NCBI RefSeq assembly: GCF_042453785.1
Contig: NC_091664.1
Span: 673,001-737,000 of the forward strand
DNA: 64,000 bases
Direction: 5' to 3'
Origin: Malus domestica
Lineage: Eukaryota > Streptophyta > Magnoliopsida > Rosales > Rosaceae
The position numbers and the translations under genes were made by a program. A model generated the notes under the pieces. That model was not told the DNA's origin, did not search any database, and saw only the letters and a list, made by a program, of their open reading frames with translations. How positions within the stretch are numbered: the stretch's first letter is position 1; each line of letters starts with the position of its first letter. Positions 22,710 to 50,775 of the stretch are shown here, in pieces.

Positions 22710-23123
22710 TTTATATTATATATACATGTGTCATCCACGTCAGTTAACAACGTGTTGAATAATGCATTTCATATCTGAAACTCGATACAATAAATACCTA
22801 ATTGCATCGAGATGATCTGTTATAAAACTCAAAATATGCAAAGCTGTGTAAATTATTAAGTTAACCAATACAAGCGTTGTAGACTTGACTCTAAAAATCT
22901 TGATACAAAGCAAGCAAAAGATAATTGACAATAAAAGTAAAAGGTGATGTTGGGTTGTTCCTTGATTATGGCCCTCTAGAAGACTGGTACCATGATGCTG
23001 GTAGTTCGACATTGACTGACTAAAATGCCAGTTACCCATTTGATCAGACCATTCTTGGTGAGTCCTAGCACACCTTCCATGACTCTTTTACGCTCTAATA
23101 GAATATGCACCTCCTTATTTTTG

Positions 23124-23324
23124 GGATCAGGATCCTCTCCTGAGTTAAGGGTAAAGATTCTAGTATATCAGGCCGTTTAAATTTTATCAAACGGTTATAA
23201 TTATTATAATATTTAGAAAATCCCTTTATTTGTAGCCGTTGGATAAAATTTGAACGGTCCGATGAACTTACTCAGAAAGGTCCTCATCATTAGCTTAGGA
23301 GAGGAGATGAGAGGATCCTGATCC
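23124..23324. mobile_element. Second Mutator-type MITE
   Basis: A 201-bp element with inverted ends GGATCAGGATCCTCTC, flanked by TTATTTTTG (23115-23123) and TTATTTTTT (23325-23333), an 8-of-9 match. Internal inverted similarity (AAATTTTATC / GATAAAATTT) supports a foldback. No coding capacity. Confidence 0.78.
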
Positions 23325-24127
23325 TTATTTTTTGCCAAGACAAAGTCCACCTTGTATTATTTTATTATTATTGTTCTCGTTGTTGTTTGTTCCACTTGTA
23401 CTTTTAAAAAATGACATTAATGTTTTCTTCGGTAGGAAAATTTCGCAAGTTCATTAAGTAGAGATAAAACGTACGAGAAAATAGGACAACTTTAATAGAA
23501 AAACAAGTCGAAACTTTCAATTTGAGTGCAAAAAAGCGATCACCATACTTTTACTATATAATTATGAGAGCTATATTCCAATAACAAATTTGAGATTGAT
23601 AGCTACTTATTAGTAGAGATGTCAAGTGTTTTAGAGCTCGTTTGGATATTAAAATAATTAAAAACGTGTTTGGTGAAAATGTTTAGACTCAATCTTTAGT
23701 AAACGTGCAAGTAAATTTTGTAAAAGCACTTAAAGTGCTTCCTGGAAAAAGCACATAGCTGGTGCTTCTTACAGAAAACATTTCAATTGCTTTTGGAACC
23801 TAAAAATATTTTATACGCTTTCAGTCATTTTAAAAGCAGATTTACACAAATGCTTATGACTGTTTCTATTCTAATTTAACAAAAACAAAAAGAAAAAGAA
23901 AAAGTTCTATGGTGGGCGGATTATGAAAATCTGAATCAGAATAGCAACAACAAATAAATAAATAAAAAATGATTTCTTTTCTTTTACTTGCACTTTCCAG
24001 TATTTCTTCGTTGTTGGTTTTCAATTGCTGTAAATTTCGGGTAGCAAATTGGAATAAAAGCTACGAAAGCTTTCGACTTTTCACGCACGCGCTCTTTCTT
24101 CCACAAGTCGTAAAGAAACGGCAGGAC

Positions 24128-24165
<38 letters not shown>

Positions 24166-24719
24166 CAGAGGCAGATTCTCTGCCCTCCTACTTCCCGTGT
24201 CTACCTCCGAGAGAGAGAGAGAGAGAGCGAGCTCCACCTGGCGATCTGGGACACGGAGTCGTAAACACCAGGCATTTGGAGTTCCTGAGTTGACAGACGG
24301 CCGACCTGCTCTCCACGACAAACCCACCCCCACCCCCACCCTCCCTCGAATCCCTTTCCAATCCAATCCAATCCAATCAACCATCAATTTGCCTCTTTCT
24401 TTTAATTGGGTTTCCGAATCGCGAAAAGTGTTTGGATTCTGGGTTTCCGATTCGGTGGACGTCCACCTCCAGCTCCGGCCTGCCTCTGCCTCTGGGTTTT
24501 CATTCAAATTTAAGATCTTTTGGGTCTGAAACAATAAAAAACTTTCAGCTTGCTTGGCTGTTGGTGTAAGCTTGGATAAGATTCCGGTCGGCGGTCGGTG
24601 TCGTTGTTTGGAGGCTAAGGAAGGTTTCGGTTTGGGGCTTCCCTTATATCAAATTTGGGAGGCTTTGGCTTTGATTCATTAGGAGTTGAGTTGATACCTG
24701 CTGCTGAGAATTAGTCAAC
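23325..24719. other. Spacer, then promoter and 5' UTR of the glucosylceramidase gene
   Basis: 23635-23880 begins GAGCTCGTTTGGATA and contains short AAAAGCACTT-like repeats, typical of a dispersed plant repeat. From about 24060 the sequence becomes GC- and GA-rich, with a (GA)n run at 24129-24160 and a second at 24209-24227, as is common in plant 5' UTRs. The reading frames here are repeat artefacts. Confidence 0.5.
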
Positions 24720-34144
<9,425 letters not shown>

Positions 34145-34528
34145 TATTGCTGATATTGTAACATGTAACTTGGTTGTATCGTAAAACAAGTGTGGTGAAA
34201 TCTTCGCTTCCTCGAACCCTCTCGATGTCAAGTAATATATAAGCCGGGAGAGGTTTGGGGGAAGTCCTGAAGAAATAGCCAAATAGGTTATTAAAAAAAA
34301 AAAAAAAAAAAAGAAAAAAAAAGTTGTTTTCGCACCATGTTCATGTTCAGGTATCTAATTCTGAGTTAATACAGAAAAATCTTGAGGAGGATGCCTAAGA
34401 TCCAAGACTTACAGCTTAAGCTTTGGTTCCAGATTTGCCAAAGCTCCACAGAGACTTCCCAATCTATGGCTCAACTGCAATTGGTGGTAATTTACCCTAA
34501 GGTTCTATTGTACCCCACGGTGCCTGCC

Positions 34529-34611
34529 TTATGTTCCGGTGTTTTTAGTCGTTAGATTTTGATAATTGTATTTTTTCTATGGATCTAATAACTAAAAATT
34601 CCGGAGCATAA
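34529..34611. repeat. Small foldback element
   Basis: TTATGTTCCGG...TAGTCGTTAGAT pairs with ATCTAATAACTA...CCGGAGCATAA across a roughly 20-nt loop, with a few mismatches. Probably a miniature foldback repeat; no clear target-site duplication. Confidence 0.55.
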
Positions 34612-36171
34612 TGGAAAACTCCGTAATTATTTTACATGAATAAAATCTGTGGTAAAAATTGCCACCTTCCTGTTCCTAATCTCTCCTCTACATAAACCAT
34701 GAGCTCAATTAACTGCATGCGTTCTGGCTTGAACAATTGCTTGTGTATTTTCATTGCTCGACGACTTCTTCACCGGAAAATATACTACGTTCCCCCCCAA
34801 TACCTGTAAATCATAGTTTGAAACAAGCACATATACTTCTTCAAAATTACGTGTCAAATTGTGACCCTTATACAATTAGTAATAATGACTGTTGAAAAAG
34901 GAGCAAAAGATAAATGTCTTAGTGGTCCTCCTCAGGCCTCAATGTCATCACATTTTGGAAGTTAACTGTCCTTGACTCTTGATGCAAGTTGACGCTAACA
35001 AGAACGGTCTATTGAGAAGAACAACTTGTATGGAACGTGTTTATCAATTACCACCAAATGACATTACAATCTAATAATATTATGTCCCGTGAAGAAAAAT
35101 TTACATATAACAGAGTTTTATTATAAGAAAACAACATAATGACAGTGAACTTGTTTCATTAAGAATTTTAAGCGGTTTAAAATAGAAATGAGACACCTTC
35201 ACCACTCATCATTATCCTCATCATTTGTCAAAAAGAGTTCCGTTCCATTCCATTCCAAAGAAGAAAATAGAAAAAAGAAGATGGTCTTGTCACTCTTTGT
35301 GGGGTCCAGATTATCTTAGTTGCACTTTTGCGTCCGCACACCTTTTTAGCAAAATGTTCAACTTAACCCATGAGTTTATATCCATCACAAACTATGCTGA
35401 TAATGTTGCTTGAAACCTAATGTATCGGTTCGTGTTCTGAATACACGAATTTTTTTTAAATGTCAATCCTTTAGTGTACATAAATTAATTTTTTTCGTTA
35501 AATGAAATTTAAGTAGGAGTAGATAATGTTGATTGTTATTGATGCGATGTAGAAGAAAGCAAGCATGGTTTTGTGGTTTATGGGTTGCGATGAATGTGGA
35601 CAGGTACCGGGCTCTATTACATTCCATACTTTGACCATTCATAATCCAAATTTTAAGCCTTTTTTTAATCCTAAATCCAAGTATTTAAGAATATTTCGAT
35701 TAATTTAATCTACAGATTTATTTGGTTAATGTTCACATTAATTTGAGATCTAAAGACCAATAGTATTCAACCTTTAAAATATACACGAAATTGTATTTTG
35801 GTCGAAATTCCTAAAATTCAAGGATCGATATGAAAATGGGGTTGAAATGCAAACTTAAACTTATATCGATGAGATATAGAAAAATCAATGAATATCAATA
35901 ATATTTGCTGGAAACCATTAATATTATTGAGGTTTTCGGATTATTTTCGATCATCTGAACCCTTGGGTTGGAGATGATGCAAAATCCAAATACCTTTTTC
36001 CTTTTTCTTTTGTGTATTATTATTTCTTCAACTTAGATTTGATTGGAGCGGATGATCGGACCACAAAGAAAGACAAGGTCACAACGCATCCACATGCGAC
36101 TTTGATTCGGAAAATAGATACGTGTCAAACCATCAATTCTTGGTGATCTCTTTTGAATTTTCAACTTGGAT

Positions 36172-36384
36172 GCAGATTGTATGTCCTCTTGTTACCGTAC
36201 CATTCTTTATCTTCTCTTATTTGTGTTGTCATGATTAAGCCAAATTAATATTTTATATTTCTATTATTTTTTATCTTATTATTTCTATTAAAAAATAAAT
36301 ATAAAATGTTGACGTGACTTAATCGTGACCACACAAATAAGAATGAATGAGATGAATACGGTAACAGAATGACAGACAATCTGC
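36172..36384. mobile_element. Foldback MITE with about 95-bp inverted arms
   Basis: The left arm GCAGATTGTATGTCC...GTTACCGTA...TCTTATTTGTG is mirrored by the right arm (complement GCAGATTGTCTGTC...GTTACCGTA...TCTTATTTGTG). The arms stay similar through GATTAAG and ATTTTATATTT, so almost the whole 213 bp forms a hairpin. I could not fix the target-site duplication, so the superfamily is open. Confidence 0.72.
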
Positions 36385-36638
36385 CTCCTCCTTTCAACTC
36401 CACTCCCTCCCCTTGTTATTTTAAAACGGGAAATGGCTTAAACATGTGTCATTTTTCTATTTTTATACGCATCTCTTTAATTTTCTTCACTGTTTTTATT
36501 TGTTGATTCACATTAATAGCCAAGAATAAATAGGAGTGTGTGAGGTTATAAACAATGTGTAAAAATAGGTAACAAGAACGTGAAAATCATCTAAATTTAA
36601 CTGTGGTGATTTTAGCTCAAATAAGAGTACTAACTTAC

Positions 36639-37003
36639 ACTATGTTTGGATAAGAAAAATAAACTTGGAATTTGGGTAAAAATCAGAATTTATAAATTGA
36701 CATGCACCGATTCCCTTGCTTGATTCATAAACATATAAATTTAGAATTTCCACATGGAAAAAAACTTAGAATTTGAGACCTCCAATTTTCAAGTTTAAAT
36801 TTCATATAAATATGTGTCATTTCTTAATTTCTATGATTGAAAGTTTAAAAATAACAAATTTCATATTCAATTCTAATGTTTTTTTTTTAGGTTTAACAAA
36901 CAAGAAAATTCATAAATTCTAGAAAATAAAATTCCGTATTTTTAATTCCGTCATTTTAAAATTCCTTAGTAATCTTAATTTTTGTCATCCAAATATAATG
37001 TTA
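36639..37003. repeat. MITE-like element, diverged
   Basis: Starts ACTATGTTTGGATAAGAAAAAT and ends with the approximate inverse ATTTTTGTCATCCAAATATAATG. The interior is AT-rich with repeated GGAATTT motifs. Termini are only roughly defined. Confidence 0.45.
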
Positions 37004-37525
37004 TATTTCATTTAGTTTTATCACGAATTTGCTATTTTTATACCAAACTATAATAATAAAACTAAATGGATTAAATCACGAAAATTAAGTAATGAACATG
37101 TAGTTAAGTTGATTATATAAGGCATTTATCATATCCCAAATTTAATTTTCTCTTCCTTCAGTCCAATATAACTTATAAAAAGTCACAGAATTAAAAGTAG
37201 GAATATAATCAGACAAAATCTGTTTAAAAAAAAGTCAGACAAAAAATTAAATTTATGTTTATATTTTTTTAGAAAAAGAGGATATTTATAAAAAAAAAAG
37301 AACTTTTAACAAAAAATTTCGAATACTGCTCATTTTAATGAAAAAATACATTTTTATTTTAAAAAATTAATGTCATTTTCGTTAGAACTGTTTTCAAACC
37401 ATTTCTTATTTATAAACCAAGATCCAATTACTTCCTTCCAACTAAACAGCGACGCGATTCCCTCGGACTCTGCAAACAAGAACAATCACCCTCCCATCCC
37501 TTCCTCCTACATCGTTGCTTAACCA

Positions 37526-37559
<34 letters not shown>

Positions 37560-38013
37560 GCCGGTCCGAACCCCAGAAGAAGCCAAGCCACACTAGTCGC
37601 ATCGCCATCTCCGACTTCACTCCGGTACGATCCATCTCTCCTTTCTTTATTTTCCCCGCGAAATTGTTCTGCTTATTATTATTATTAACCTATGATGATT
37701 GTGTATGTTTATATGTATTAGTTTTTGTTCGTTCTTGGTGATGAAAGTTCATGCTTTTCACCGCCTTTTTATTTGGACTTTTGTTAATTTTGCTTTTCAT
37801 TATCTGGGAATTTTATTGGGTTAGTTGGGTCTTGTTCCTTCAGATTCAAAAAAAAAATGTTTCTTTTTATATTGGTTCCTCCACTTTCTCAGCTGCCAAA
37901 CAGAGTGCTAGCCTTTTCCTCTGTGCAATTCCTTGAAAATATGTATTATTTTTATATTTTTATGATGATGATATTGTGGTTGCTGTAGATTCAGTTGGAT
38001 TTACTCTGTTATC

Positions 38014-44642
<6,629 letters not shown>

Positions 44643-45316
44643 GATGCGAACAACAGACGGAAAGAATAGTATACAAGGTCTGGAGGAGACTGTTTTGCTC
44701 TTACCAGAGGAAACTTAGGTATATTTGGGAAATGGAAATCGGTTGAATTTTGTCAGAATAAAAGCTTCTTCGAACGCATATCTGATTAGGGCCGTATAGG
44801 TTTTCTGATGATTTATGAAGATACAAAACTGTTGTATTCATACACATACACTGGTTCGATCCAACATTTGATATCTATGATTTTGTTGCTGTGTTTTACA
44901 TCCTCAGCTGCGTTAGTTGATATTCGATATTGTTTAATTGATTGCGCGTTTGATTCTGTTTCGCCTTTTCGACGAGGAATAGGATTCTGTACTTTGTAAG
45001 GGGTCTGTTATAAGGAAAACTAATGAACAGTACCGAAAGGGTTTCATTATAAGGAAAACTTGTTTTGTTAAAACGCGATTGATTCTGTTTCTCCTTTTCG
45101 ACTAGCAATAGGATTCTGTACTTGTGAGGGGTTTTATTATAGCTTAAAACGACACGAAATATATGAACATAATCTGCACTCTTGTAGGACGATATGGGAG
45201 AATAAAGCACAGATTTTGTATGCAAAGGCAAAATACATTACCACTGAACAACCAAATACATGCACTATAGCATAAAACTGCACATGTATCTAATTACACA
45301 AGTATATATTTCTTGC
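44643..45316. other. Spacer between two convergent genes
   Basis: 3' UTR regions of glutathione reductase (plus) and the pTAC5-like gene (minus) meet here. An imperfect direct repeat of about 60 bp (TGATTCTGTTTC.CCTTTTCGAC...GGATTCTGTACTT) occurs at about 44951-45010 and 45080-45138. No gene seen. Confidence 0.55.
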
Positions 45317-47451
45317 CTAAGCTACTGGTGTCCCGTCACATACGTCGCAAATCGTATACCCGAGACCTTCACAATATGGACACTTTGCTCCCTCCTCCAC
45401 CCAATCCAAGAACTGCTATCATTCAACCCAATAATTACAAGTTAATCTTGGATAATTCTGGGAAAGTAAGAGAGAAAAATAATAATTAACGTAAATCATC
45501 TCACCTGTTCTTCGATGTTTGGCTCGCCCGTTCCGTCACATTCTGCACAAGTAAGAACTGCTTCAGTTACTAAGAGCCATCTCAGTGTTCAACATTATAT
45601 TTGGAAATCAAATCACAGAAAGATATAAACACGCATACGAACAAGGGTTGAATTTAGTGAGAAGGACAGAGGGGGAGTACCGGTACACAATAAGCGACCC
45701 TCCCCTCGGCAAGTAAGGCACCTTGTTGAGGCACCAGCCGTCTTGCTATCACTACCTTTTTTCTTGTTGGTGATAAGTCTAGAAGAATCTTCCCAGCGGT
45801 TCTCTCCTAGAAGAAAAACTCGATGGTGGGATACCTCTACTTCTGTACCGTCTTCTTCTTTCACTACTGTTTGCTGGACCTCTGTAATTTCTGTTGCAGA
45901 AGTAACTGCAGCTCCATTTGCATCTTCCTACGCAACAGAACCCACTCAACCATTACAAGAACCGCAATGTGTTTAAGCCAATGTTAGTATGATGTCAAGT
46001 TTATTTCTTTGTTAACTACTCGTCTCATGAAGTGGAACTACAAAACCTCGTGTCTGTGTAAGCAGAATAGAGTCAGATATTTAGGTCCGTTTCATTAAGT
46101 ACTAGTGCTTCTTCGTTGGTACTCGAAGGCTCAATTCACTTCAAGTTGGAACTATAAGACGAGTTTTTGGTTCCTCATCGAGCAAACTATTATTTTTCAT
46201 CCAAGTGAGGAATGCAGGTGATGATTTTCCAAACCAATTATGTTAGCTCTAAGCATGATTACAGAGTACGATATATTGGTACTGAAACTTAAACATTAGT
46301 TTCTTCCTTTTAGTAAAGACTTACGCGGTTTGTCCGGTAACTAATATATGAATGCTGCTAGCCTAGAACCTCATGGTTCCAACATACCTTTGGAGTAGTC
46401 ACCCTTTTGTCATCTGCAACCTCAATTGTTGGATCCGCAAATAACAGTTCAAGAAGTTCTGCAGTCACTATTCCGTCTTGAGGAATGTCTAAGGAGGCCT
46501 GTCGAACAAGTTATTACAAGTTCAGTAACCTACATAACACCTTCCACTGCCATTATTTTGTTTAACCTTATGCAGTCGCGTACAACGAAATCTGAAACTT
46601 ACTTGCCAAGTTTTGACAGCGCGTTCTGTTCCGGTTGAGAAGCTGGAAAACTCCATGTCTTCCTCACCCGAGTAAAAACCGAGTTTTAGCAATGCTTCCT
46701 GTCATCAACAATTCAAATCACTCCAATATCGGAACATTTCTGAATGCAGAATAAGAAAGACAAAACCCAATTGAAAAATGTTGATGCATTTTGGTTAAAC
46801 AGAAGGAATCGTAGAATCCGAAAAATCAAAACTCGCCTTTCAAAAGCAGACCTGCATTGCTCGGACTTCTTCACCTTCCAGTCCCTTCCGCAAAGCACTT
46901 CTGCTCCTCGTCGTCGTCGTCGTCTTCTCCACCTGCTTCACTTCCGAAACCGCAATCACCTCCTTCTCCTGAATCTCCTGAATTTCCTGATGATCCAACT
47001 CCAGGGCTTTGGAACTCGACCCGGTCTCCGCTATCAGATTCTTCTCCTTTAGCATCTGCAGCAAACCGGCGACGCCGGCGATGGTGTCGGAGTCCGACAC
47101 CACCGAAGCCCCTCCTCCCAGTCCTCCCTGGCGCTCCAGAGCCTGGATTTTAAGCTTGAGCTCCGCAATTTCACGGAGGAGCGCGTCGCGGTCGCGCGCC
47201 CAGCGCTGTTCCTCCCGGAGCCACCTCTGCTCCTCGCGGAGCCATCGCTGCTCTTCGCGGAGCCACCGGGACTCTTCGGTTTCGTCGTGGGAGGAATTTG
47301 AAGAGAAGCAGATGGTGTTGGGGGGTTTTAAGGATTTGAAGGAGAGGGAAAGTGGGGAGAGAGTGTAGTAGTGGTGGCGCCTGGGGAGGAGAGGAGGAGG
47401 AGGAGGAGGAGGAGGGTGAAGAAAGAGAACGAGAGAGGAAGCTGCAGACAT
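45317..47451 (-). CDS. PTAC5: pTAC5-like plastid protein with PGBD-like region and DnaJ-type zinc motifs
   Basis: Minus-strand exons 47451-46852, 46698-46603, 46498-46388, 45927-45681, 45542-45505 and 45412-45317; phases agree, 395 aa. The N-terminus (Ser/Pro/basic, poor in acids, to about residue 55) looks like a chloroplast transit peptide. Then come three tandem WLREEQR heptads (63-84) continuing as a coiled coil. Residues about 190-268 resemble a peptidoglycan-binding-like helical repeat (LRKGLEGEEVRAMQ, LLKLGFYSGEED, FSTGTERAVKTWQ, LDIPQDGIVTAELL). The C-terminus has four CxxCxGxG-type motifs (CLTCRGEG, CTECDGTG, CPYCEGLG, CDVCDGTP), the DnaJ-type zinc finger. This architecture matches Arabidopsis pTAC5, a plastid nucleoid protein linked to plastid gene expression. 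Met at 47451 is chosen over one 38 codons upstream, whose extension looks like translated 5' UTR. Confidence 0.85.
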
Positions 47452-47840
47452 CTGTGAGAAATCACAGGCGAAAATTGAAACGCAGAGGAAGAAGAAGAAG
47501 ATATGAGTGAGTGAAGGAGTGAAAACAGTGATATGTATTTGAGTGGATATCAGTGGCTCACCCAACCGTCACCATTTGGGAACCGCCACTTCCAACCGTT
47601 GGAACGCATTTTTGTTCACCATGCTAAATCGATTATTATAAGAAAACTTTAATGAAAAAATTCCGATAAATTTTGAAATTTGTTTAATAAAAGCAGTATA
47701 TGCCTACATACAAGGTATGTGAAATTTTTTACTTTGGTTGTTAAAATTGAAAGAGAGATGAAGAGAGTGAGAGAGAACATAGGAGTGAGGAAAGAGGGAG
47801 AGAGGTTGTTTTTTATTTTTTATAAACATGTAGGTGAGGT

Positions 47841-49449
47841 TAGGGGTGGGCAAACGGGTCCTGGACCCGCGGGTAGGGGCGGGTATTGGCGGTTCGGGGC
47901 GGGTACGGGGCGGGTCCGTATTCTTTTAGGTACAAAACGGGGCGGGGCGGGGCGGGTCCAAGTAAACAAAGGGGCGGGCCGGTTCCAATTTTTTGAAGTC
48001 GCGGGCCCCCGGCCCGAACCGTTTGCAAACCTCACACTCTCAAATATCTCTCTCACACACACTCAAATCTCACAAACGCACACACATCTCAGCTTTCTGG
48101 AAGATTCTCCCGAGTCCTCCTGAGTCCTCCCGAGTCCCTCCCTGCCGATCTCTATCTTTCTTTCAGTCTTCCCTATCGATCTCTCTCTCCCAAAGTCATC
48201 ATTCTCCATTCATCGATTCTCCCGAGTCCTCCCTCTCGATCTTTCTCTCCTAGAGCCTTCCCTATCGATCTCTCTCTCCCAGAGTCCTCCTTCTCGATTC
48301 GTTGATTCTCCCGAGTCCTCCCTTTCTATCTCTATCTCCGAGAGTCTTCCTTCTCGATCTCTTTCTCCCAGGGTCTTCCCTCTCGATCTCTCTCTCCTGG
48401 AGTCCTCCCTCTCGATTCTCAATCTCATCTCCCACAACACCACTATCGCCGTCGTCTCCTGACTCTTCTCCCAATCGTGACACCCATCATCGCCGTTGAA
48501 AACACCACCATAATCTAAGCGGTTCAGCAGCTACAGCAGCTAATAGGTATGCCTAATTTCGCATTTCAGTATTGTTGGGTAGAATTGAAAGGAACCCAGA
48601 TGGAGAGTTTTAATTTTTATTTGAATTGCATGTTATCCAGATGAAAAATTGAATTTTCGAGCTACGGTTTTTCGATTTTTTTAATTTGGGATTTCAATTT
48701 TATTGCTTTTTCTCATATATGATAATGGTTATGGTTTTTCTAGCGAATTCTGATTATTTTACGATCTGGGTTTAATGATTTTAGATGGGGATCAAGTATA
48801 ATACGTGTGTAGAGGTTCTTCTTTGAATTGCTATGTGTGCAACAGCTTTGTTCAGTTAGCTATCTAATTGTTGATTCTCAGTTAGGGTTTTGAGCATCCA
48901 AAGTATCAATTCTTTGTGGGTTTGATTTGTCAAGAGTTTTTTTTTTTTAATGAAAGAATAAGAATTTACTTGCTTTACTGAATTTTGGAAAATCATGCTG
49001 TGAAGGATCTTGCAGGACTTGTTGAAGTCGTCTTTTTATTCGCTTTGGGAGCTCGATTTGGCTTGATTTCAGGCCACTGGTTCGAGTTTGGTTGTCCTTC
49101 TAATGGCAGCAGTGGCGGAGGATGCAGCGGCAGAGGATGAAGGTGTTAGGGCTTTTTATGCTGGGCTTGGTTTCGTTGTCCTATTGTATTTAGGCTTGTA
49201 AATGTGAATGTGTTGTTGGTAATAAAAAAAAGCAGCCCAATGTCAGACCCAGAAAAAAAAAAAAAAAAAAAAAAAGAGTAATTGGACCCGTAAACCCGTC
49301 CCGAACCGGCCCGTTTAAAACGAGCCGGGTTAGGTCCGGTTCCTAAATTCAAAATCTCTCTACCCGGCCCGCCCCGGCCCGTTACATTTTAAAACGGGTA
49401 GGTCCGGTTCCTCTAAATTTGGGCCCGGCCCGGCCCGTGCCCACCCCTA
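47841..49449. mobile_element. 1.6-kb non-autonomous hAT element
   Basis: Ends TAGGGGTGGGC and (complement) TAGGGGTGGGC are perfect inverted repeats, flanked by perfect 8-bp duplications GGTGAGGT (47833-47840, 49450-49457), the hAT signature. Both subterminal regions are very GC-rich with many CGGGCCGG/GGGGCGGG repeats. The interior has a CT-rich array of about 29-bp units (48223-48425), then AT-rich, intron-like sequence. I see no transposase frame; the interior may be a deletion derivative or captured host sequence. It starts 390 bp upstream of the pTAC5-like start codon. Confidence 0.9.
48223..48425. repeat. CT-rich tandem array inside the hAT element
   Basis: About seven imperfect units of 28-32 bp of the form AGTCCTCCCTCTCGATCTCT. 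The unit boundary is set by the recurring AGTCCTCC or AGTCTTCC start. Confidence 0.8.
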
Positions 49450-49457
49450 GGTGAGGT

Positions 49458-50419
49458 TTTAGAAAAATAAAAAAAACAAAATTTTGTTTTGTGAAATTAC
49501 TTTACTGTTCTTAAATTTTTGTTGTTGTGATAGAAGACAAAAATATTTTTTCGCCCTCTTCTGATTGACAAAAAGGGTTTCATTAATGTAGTTTTAGATA
49601 AAATAGATTAAATCAAATTTATTCAAAGGTAATGAATTTAGTGATGATAAAAAAAAAATCACTTTAGGGTGGTGAACAAATTTTTTTTTTTCTCACTAAT
49701 ATACATTTTAATTGATTTCAATTTTTGAAATACTCTCCCTTACCTCAATGTGATAGTTCGAACGCTCCCTCTCTCTTAATAATAATACATTTTTCTACAA
49801 ATAGTGAAAGCGTAACAGCAAAAAATTATTGCCACAACTTTTAATTTACTTTTTCGAAGTATTAAAATATCGTTATAAAAACATTTCACGTGTCATTTTA
49901 GACGCATATAATTTATAAGCTTCGTAAAACAAATAGCTCGCATCTAAACATAATCAGCCAAACAGCTGTAACAACAAACTATCCACCGGACGCTTCAAAG
50001 ACCGGATCTGCTATAAGGCAGGGGGCTCTTCAAAGTTCAACCGAGAGAGAAAATTGTCACAAAGCAGAGCTATTCGAGTGATGCGGTGAACAACTTCATT
50101 TGCTTGGAAGAGACATAGTTTATCTGTGTCTCTGATAGCTTAAGCTAAATAACTTTCGCATGTGTATTGGATACAAGCCTTTTGAGGTCAGAATTAGATG
50201 TATTTAATCCTCTAACAAACGCACTAAGCTAAAAGCTCGCAATCAGATCTGAATGGAGATTCCAAGAAGTAGGTTCTCATGTGTTAGAATAAGTCACTTG
50301 TTGATTTGGCGTGCACTATCAATTTATATTAAAGATTATTATGGAGACAGTGCATATATTGCAATGTATAAGATTGAACTTATGTTCTTAATGGATACTA
50401 GGGTCTTTATATGTGGAGT
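49458..50419. other. Spacer between two hAT elements
   Basis: AT-rich, with several A/T homopolymer runs. No gene, RNA or clear repeat recognised. Confidence 0.5.
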
Positions 50420-50620
50420 GGTGTGCTTTGGGATGAGCAAAATACCCATGGATTTAGGTAAACGCGCTTTCCCGTCTATTTAAAGTTGACAGTTACAGTT
50501 ATGGGTAACCGTTGAGACGAATAACGGTTATGAGTATAACCGTTTATATGTGAAATTTAAATGAACGGTTATGGGTATTATCCAAGGTTATAACGGGTAT
50601 TCATTTATCCATTTAATTTA

Positions 50621-50775
50621 GGGAACTTTAACGAAAAGCACCCGGTACTGTTCATTTTAACGAAAAACCACATTTTTACACTAAAAAGTCAATCCTGGTA
50701 CTATTCACTTTACCCTTTATTTTGTCCTTATCATTGAAACTCAAAGTTTTCAAGCTCTTTTCATTAGTTTTCCTT
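50621..50775. mobile_element. MITE with 8-bp TSD, nested in the LYR-carrying element
   Basis: GGGAACTTTAACGAAAAG at the left and, on the complement, AAGGAAAACTAATGAAAAG at the right form imperfect inverted ends. Flanks TTAATTTA (50613-50620 and 50776-50783) are a perfect 8-bp duplication, pointing to hAT. I recall this as a very common repeat in apple-like genomes, unverified here. Confidence 0.8.

Larger units (their letters stand above)
34145..38013. other. Intergenic spacer, then 5' UTR and its intron for glutathione reductase
   Basis: AT-rich, with a poly-A run (34290-34320), a small foldback (34529-34611) and larger MITE-like elements listed separately. 37298-37380 looks like a diverged relative of the MITE at 50621-50775. 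From 37440 the sequence becomes UTR-like with a (CT)n run at 37530-37558. A plausible 5' UTR intron runs from GTACGA (37626) to TGTAG (37989). No gene seen between 34145 and 37440. Confidence 0.5.

Noticed and set aside
23969..24534. Long open frames on both strands upstream of the glucosylceramidase gene
   Set aside because: They are produced by GA/CT repeats (24129-24227); their translations are Arg-Glu or Ser-Leu runs. The region fits a 5' UTR.
48223..48425. Regularly spaced repeats considered as a CRISPR-like array
   Set aside because: Units are adjacent, CT-rich and without unique spacers, in a plant transposon.
47680..48443. Several open frames in both directions near 48 kb
   Set aside because: They fall in GC-rich subterminal repeats and the CT-rich array of the hAT element; the proteins are simple Arg/Glu or Pro repeats.
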